Assembly (NCBI GenBank): GCA_046541515.1
Contig: JBKHDD010000189.1
Coordinates: 1-9,192, forward strand
Source: CAYFVR01 sp046541515
Lineage (GTDB): Bacteria > Desulfobacterota > Desulfobacteria > Desulfobacterales > Desulfococcaceae
Length of the DNA stretch: 9,192 bases
Direction of reading: 5' to 3'
The notes under the pieces are model-generated. The model was not told where the DNA came from and ran no database searches. It saw only the letters and a program-made list of their open reading frames with translations. Both the position numbers and the translations under genes were made by a program. Shown here piece by piece: positions 6,701-9,192 of this stretch; the stretch's first letter is position 1; each line of letters starts with the position of its first letter.

Positions 6701-7107
6701 TACCCCCTCCCGTCCGACGTCAAAAACGGTTTGAACTTGTGATCGGTCCCCAAAATGTGCCGAGTCAGCCAGTTTTTGAGGAAGTTGCCGATCTGCACCG
6801 GGCTGGACAGCTCTCCGGAATCGTAGCGGGCCTTGAGTCCGGCCACGTGGTGGGCCATTTTCCGGTGAACCTGGCGGTGCGCCTCCAGGTCGGGATAGTT
6901 GAAACGGGCCATGAGCCGTTCTTCGTCCTCGAAGTGGGTGGCGGTGTAGGCCATCAGCTCGTCCAGGGTTCGCGCCAGGACGGTTCGGCCCTCCCCGGCG
7001 TACATGGCCCGATAGAGTTCGTTCACCAGCTCCACCAGATGCCGGTGCTGTCGGTCGATGGCGTCAAACCCCAGCCGATACCGGTCTTCCCAGGGAAAAA
7101 AACGCAT
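6700..7107 (-). CDS. Bacteriohemerythrin
   Basis: A single-domain, 135-residue non-heme di-iron protein of the hemerythrin family, which binds O2 reversibly and is common in microaerophiles and anaerobes as an oxygen sensor, store or scavenger. The seven iron ligands are visible. From the chosen start they are H21 (IDRQHRHL), H58 and E62 (HFEDEE), H77 and H81 (EAHRQVH), and H117 and D122 (HILGTDH). The frame is open to an ATG at 7125, which would add six residues (MEREGS). That ATG has no well-spaced ribosome-binding site, whereas the ATG at 7107 has GGGAGGGG (7111-7118) close upstream, and the resulting N-terminus (MRFFPWEDRYRLGFDAID) matches the family's usual beginning. No signal peptide or fused signalling domain is present. 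It overlaps nadK at TAATG, indicating a two-gene unit. No good promoter is seen directly upstream. Confidence 0.93.
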   Translation of the reverse strand: MRFFPWEDRYRLGFDAIDRQHRHLVELVNELYRAMYAGEGRTVLARTLDELMAYTATHFEDEERLMARFNYPDLEAHRQVHRKMAHHVAGLKARYDSGELSSPVQIGNFLKNWLTRHILGTDHKFKPFLTSDGRG

Positions 7108-7110
7108 GGA

Positions 7111-7118
7111 CCCCTCCC
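7111..7118 (-). promoter_or_regulatory. Ribosome-binding site deciding the hemerythrin start
   Basis: GGGAGGGG on the minus strand, with its GGAGG core 5 nt before the ATG at 7107. It lies inside the longer open frame that begins at 7125, and so argues for the shorter protein. Confidence 0.7.
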
Positions 7119-7128
7119 GTTCCATCTT

Positions 7129-7141
7129 CCGGCGTCGCCGG
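7129..7141 (-). other. Small GC-rich palindrome upstream of hemerythrin
   Basis: A perfect 6-bp inverted repeat, CCGGCG/CGCCGG, around a single central base. It lies about 11 nt upstream of the hemerythrin ribosome-binding site. It could be an operator or a small mRNA hairpin. No T-run follows, so it is not a standard terminator. Confidence 0.4.
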
Positions 7142-7186
7142 GCATTTCAGTTCCACGCTCCGCCAACGGTTTCCGGCCGACGCCCC

Positions 7187-7231
7187 CGACTCGATCGACC
7201 CAATCGACCCGTTCGATCCGATCGTCGCCAT
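7187..7231. repeat. Imperfect 9-bp tandem repeat, four to five units
   Basis: On the plus strand the consecutive 9-mers are CGACTCGAT, CGACCCAAT, CGACCCGTT and CGATCCGAT, then a decayed fifth unit, CGTCGCCAT. The consensus is close to CGACCCGAT. It sits between the pentapeptide-repeat gene and the hemerythrin gene, in noncoding DNA. Confidence 0.65.
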
Positions 7232-7249
7232 GGCCCCAATCCATTGCGG

Positions 7250-8671
7250 TCAACCGGTTTGGTCGGTTCCCCCGGAGCGATCCAGGGCGTCGGAAAGCAG
7301 ACTCGCCCAAGGGGACCGGCCCGCCGCCATGCCGGTTTGGGCAAACGCCTCGGCGATCCGGTCGAAGACCGCCGGTTCGCTTTCCCGAATCGCCTTCAGG
7401 TGGCCGTCCATCTCTCGCGCATCCCGGGGAGAGGGACGGCGGACGTTGAACTTTTGAAACAGCGCGGCCAGGTGGGGGCGAGCCGCCGGCGCACGGTCCA
7501 TCAACCCCTTGAGGGCGCTCTGAAAAGCCTGGACGCCCCCGGTTTCCGTCGCCTCGACCGCGGCCCGACCCGAATGTTGCAACAGTTGGGAGACATGGGC
7601 GCGCAACCAATCCATGTCCCGATCCAACTCCGCCTCCTCCGGGGGAACGCCTTGCAGGGCGGCCTGGTCGGCGGCCAACTGGCTCCGAACCTGCCGAAGC
7701 TGCGCTTCGAGCCGCCGCACCTGCACGGGGTCGTCGGAAAGGGCGGCGGGGACCAGGGCGCCCTTCACGATCAGCCCGTAAATTTCCAGGGCCTCCTCCA
7801 CCTTGTCCTTGATTTCCCGGCCGGCGGTTTCCACCGAAAGCACCACCGCCTCGGCCTTGATTTCCAGACGAATCCGAATCTCCTCGGGCGAGTAGCGGCG
7901 GGCCAGCAGCCCCGCGAAAAAGGCGATCAGGGAAAGCCCGGCCTGCTGGTAACGGAGCGGGAATTCCAGCTCCCGCACCGAAGTGAATTCGCCGGCCCGG
8001 TCCAGTTCCAACACCTGAAAACTTTCCCGGTACCGGGCGACCAGCTCTGCGGGAAACTGGGCCAGGGTGAGGGAGTCCACCATCACCCCGGTGAGATTGG
8101 TCTCTCGAAGGGTGGCGGAATAGGCCGAAACCAGCAGAAGGTTGGCCCCGGAAAGATTGGCCCCGGTGAGGTCGGCGTGGGAAAGGCGGGCCTGGGCCAG
8201 GTTGGCCCCGGAAAGGTTGGCCCGGCTCAACTGCGCGCCCGAAAGGTCGGCCCCGGAAAGGTCGGCCCCGGAAAGATTGGTCCCCGAAAGATCGCTTTGG
8301 GGCAGGGCCGCGCCGGTGAGCCATGCGCCGGAAAGGGTGGCCCCGGACAGGTCGGACACCGACAGGTCCGCGCCGGACAGGTCGGCGTCGGAAAAATCGG
8401 CCAGCAGCAGATCGGCGCCGGAAAGATCGGCCCCGGACAGGTCGGCCCGGCGCAGGTGGGCCTGGGTGAAATCGGCCAGAAGCAGATTGGCCCCGGAAAA
8501 CCGGCATTCGGTCAGATCGGCGAAGGCCAGATTGATTTCGGCCAGGTCCAGCCCCGAAAGATCGCGGTTGGGCAGGACCGCCCGGACCCCTTCCCGGCCG
8601 TCGGAGATCAGCCATTTCCGGTGTTCCGCCACGATGGCTTCCAAGGCCGTTTTGGTGATGGCTTTGCGCAA
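7250..8671 (-). CDS. Pentapeptide-repeat protein with an uncharacterised C-terminal half
   Basis: A 473-residue protein. After an N-terminal helical cap (1-35), residues about 36-203 form roughly 33 pentapeptide repeats of the A(D/N)LSG type, with Leu or Phe at the centre, predicting a right-handed quadrilateral beta-helix. From about 229 the sequence changes: a globular region, FPLRYQQAGLSLIAFF to EIYGLIVKGALVP (about 237-308), mixes helices and strands. A coiled-coil-prone segment (314-340) and a helical tail (345-460) follow. I know no function for this C-terminal half. It resembles a conserved module I recall beside other pentapeptide-repeat proteins, but I cannot confirm that here. There is no signal peptide and no clear TM segment apart from a short hydrophobic patch (LSLIAFFAGLLA, 246-257). 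The start is TTG at 8671-8669, chosen because GGAG lies 7 nt upstream (8679-8682) and no ATG or GTG is better placed. A promoter is present upstream. Confidence 0.9.
   Translation of the reverse strand: MRKAITKTALEAIVAEHRKWLISDGREGVRAVLPNRDLSGLDLAEINLAFADLTECRFSGANLLLADFTQAHLRRADLSGADLSGADLLLADFSDADLSGADLSVSDLSGATLSGAWLTGAALPQSDLSGTNLSGADLSGADLSGAQLSRANLSGANLAQARLSHADLTGANLSGANLLLVSAYSATLRETNLTGVMVDSLTLAQFPAELVARYRESFQVLELDRAGEFTSVRELEFPLRYQQAGLSLIAFFAGLLARRYSPEEIRIRLEIKAEAVVLSVETAGREIKDKVEEALEIYGLIVKGALVPAALSDDPVQVRRLEAQLRQVRSQLAADQAALQGVPPEEAELDRDMDWLRAHVSQLLQHSGRAAVEATETGGVQAFQSALKGLMDRAPAARPHLAALFQKFNVRRPSPRDAREMDGHLKAIRESEPAVFDRIAEAFAQTGMAAGRSPWASLLSDALDRSGGTDQTG
8063..8566 (-). repeat. 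15-bp periodic DNA repeats encoding the pentapeptide solenoid
   Basis: The coding DNA for residues about 36-203 is built from near-identical 15-mers such as GGTCGGCCCCGGAAA on the plus strand, densest around 8240-8300. Neighbouring units are close to identical at the DNA level, so recent expansion or contraction by slippage or recombination is plausible. It is part of the coding sequence, not an independent element. Confidence 0.85.
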
Positions 8672-8678
8672 GAAAACG

Positions 8679-8682
8679 CTCC
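8679..8682 (-). promoter_or_regulatory. Ribosome-binding site supporting the TTG start
   Basis: GGAG on the minus strand, separated by 7 nt from the TTG at 8671. This is standard spacing and is the main reason for accepting a rare TTG initiation codon for the pentapeptide-repeat gene. Confidence 0.7.
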
Positions 8683-8686
8683 GTTT

Positions 8687-8703
8687 CCCCGCCGACGGCG
8701 GGG
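8687..8703 (-). promoter_or_regulatory. Leader hairpin beside the pentapeptide-gene ribosome-binding site
   Basis: A perfect 8-bp inverted repeat, CCCCGCCG/CGGCGGGG, around one central base. In RNA it would form a 7-bp stem with a 3-nt loop. Its 3' edge lies four bases from the GGAG ribosome-binding site, so folding could affect ribosome access, or the DNA palindrome could be a protein-binding site. Confidence 0.5.
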
Positions 8704-8757
8704 GCGGAATGGGGTGGTTCTTGTTAAGTGGCTATTTTGAAATGGAAAAAGAATTCA

Positions 8758-8786
8758 ATCCTACTTCCCGACCGACCCTTTGTCAA
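8758..8786 (-). promoter_or_regulatory. Sigma-70-type promoter of the pentapeptide-repeat gene
   Basis: On the minus strand, a perfect -35 TTGACA (8786-8781), an optimal 17-bp spacer, and a -10 TAGGAT (8763-8758) matching TATAAT at four of six positions. An AT-rich stretch follows. Predicted transcription start is near 8751, giving a leader of about 80 nt. With no good promoter seen at 7108-7249, it may also serve hemerythrin and nadK. Confidence 0.8.
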
Positions 8787-9059
8787 AAGATTTCCCGCGC
8801 CTTGTCGCCGGATGCGCCGGGTTTCCAGGGGGAACCGACCCGTCGGCGAGGACCGCCTCCGGCGGCGGGCGGCCCGCTCGCCGTGCCAAAACGGAAAGTC
8901 CAAGGGCTACGGCCCGGTATAATCGACCCACGAATTTTTCGCAAACGGGAATTGCCGCCGTTGGAAAAGACGCTTTTTTTCGCTCGGCGGGGAAGAAGGG
9001 CGGCGGGCGTTTTCGTTGGGTTGGAAAGACGCTGGGGGGCGAACGGGGGAAAAGGGCAA
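8787..9059. other. Noncoding spacer rich in inverted and direct repeats
   Basis: No gene could be supported on either strand. It holds a GC-rich nested inverted repeat (8844-8883): outer CGGCGAG/CTCGCCG, with CCGCC/GGCGG (8853-8865) and GCGGG/CCCGC (8864-8876) as competing inner stems. It also holds an isolated TATAAT on the plus strand (8918-8923) without a usable -35, and a direct repeat, TTGGAAAAGACGCT (8961-8974) and TTGGAAAGACGCT (9021-9033). A T7 run (8974-8980) is not preceded by a strong stem. Confidence 0.5.
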
Positions 9060-9086
9060 CCGGTTCCGGGCGGCCCCCGGAACCGG
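9060..9086 (-). terminator. Putative intrinsic terminator of the right-edge gene
   Basis: A perfect 11-bp inverted repeat, CCGGTTCCGGG/CCCGGAACCGG, with a 5-nt loop. It starts 12 nt after the stop codon of the truncated gene at 9099. On the minus strand it is followed by TTGCCCTTTT, a modest T-rich tract, so termination may be partial. It separates that gene from the pentapeptide promoter. Confidence 0.6.
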
Positions 9087-9098
9087 CGAAACCGGGAA

Positions 9099-9192
9099 TC
9101 AGCGGTGAAAATGGCTGGTCGCGGCCTGGTAGAGGGGCATTAAAATTTCGAAGAGCCCGGCGATGTCGTTGGCGATGTCCGCGCCTCGGGCC
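9099..9192 (-). CDS. C-terminal end of an unidentified protein (runs off the right edge)
   Basis: An open frame enters from the right edge and ends at a TGA (9101-9099). The 30 visible residues begin ARGADIANDIAGLFEILMPL and end SHFHR, which reads like an amphipathic helix rather than random GC-rich translation. The hairpin directly downstream supports a real gene end. Too little is visible to name a family. Confidence 0.55.
   Translation of the reverse strand, partial: ARGADIANDIAGLFEILMPLYQAATSHFHR

Noticed and set aside
7223..7250. TTGACC overlapping the pentapeptide stop codon as a hemerythrin promoter
   Set aside because: No -10-like hexamer is found at 16-18 bp; the positions there are GC-rich.
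8063..8566. Regular repeats that might suggest a CRISPR array
   Set aside because: The period is 15 bp with no unique spacers, and the units translate into pentapeptide repeats.
7058..8740. A plus-strand open frame with repeating KVGPGKIGPG-like units
   Set aside because: It is the antisense image of the pentapeptide coding repeats. The sense frame has a canonical A(D/N)LSG solenoid, a promoter and a ribosome-binding site.
8918..8923. TATAAT on the plus strand as a promoter
   Set aside because: There is no acceptable -35 element at 16-18 bp (AAAGTC at best) and no plus-strand gene downstream.

Overview
The window is GC-rich and every convincing gene lies on the minus strand, so transcription runs from high to low coordinates. 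The gene complement is a CHASE2-type membrane Ser/Thr kinase with PP2C and FHA partners, a bacteriohemerythrin, an NAD kinase and a pentapeptide-repeat protein. Together with codon use and architecture this suggests a deltaproteobacterium-like organism (Desulfobacterota, perhaps a sulfate-reducer relative). That assignment is inference from gene style only; no rRNA or taxonomic marker is present.

Layout in transcription order. (1) 9192-9099: the last 30 codons of an unidentified gene, followed by a perfect 11-bp hairpin at 9060-9086 that looks like its terminator. (2) 9059-8672: a noncoding stretch with GC-rich inverted repeats, a pair of 13/14-bp direct repeats, and a very good sigma-70 promoter (TTGACA-17-TAGGAT). 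(3) 8671-7250: a pentapeptide-repeat protein with a TTG start and an unrecognised C-terminal half. (4) 7249-7108: a spacer holding a 9-bp tandem repeat and a small hairpin. (5) 7107-5816: bacteriohemerythrin and NAD kinase, fused at a TAATG stop/start overlap. (6) 5815-5578: a spacer with a second strong sigma-70 promoter (TTGACA-17-TACAGT) and a structured leader of about 118 nt. (7) 5577-312: a four-gene phosphosignalling operon of CHASE2-TPR-like-Ser/Thr kinase, PP2C phosphatase, double-FHA protein and zinc-ribbon/TM/vWA protein. (8) 304-1: the start of alanine racemase (alr), only 7 nt after the vWA stop codon and probably co-transcribed.

Working model (inference). The kinase senses a periplasmic signal through CHASE2 and phosphorylates cytoplasmic targets, and PP2C reverses this. 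The FHA protein reads phosphothreonine and carries its own candidate phospho-site (QETMVMDT). The membrane vWA protein, with a nearly complete metal-binding (MIDAS) site, may be the effector or scaffold. The kinase/PP2C/vWA combination recalls the TerY-P triad, with FHA and zinc-ribbon components arranged differently. This module is the most interesting part of the window. The attached alr gene raises the possibility of a link to cell-wall precursor supply.
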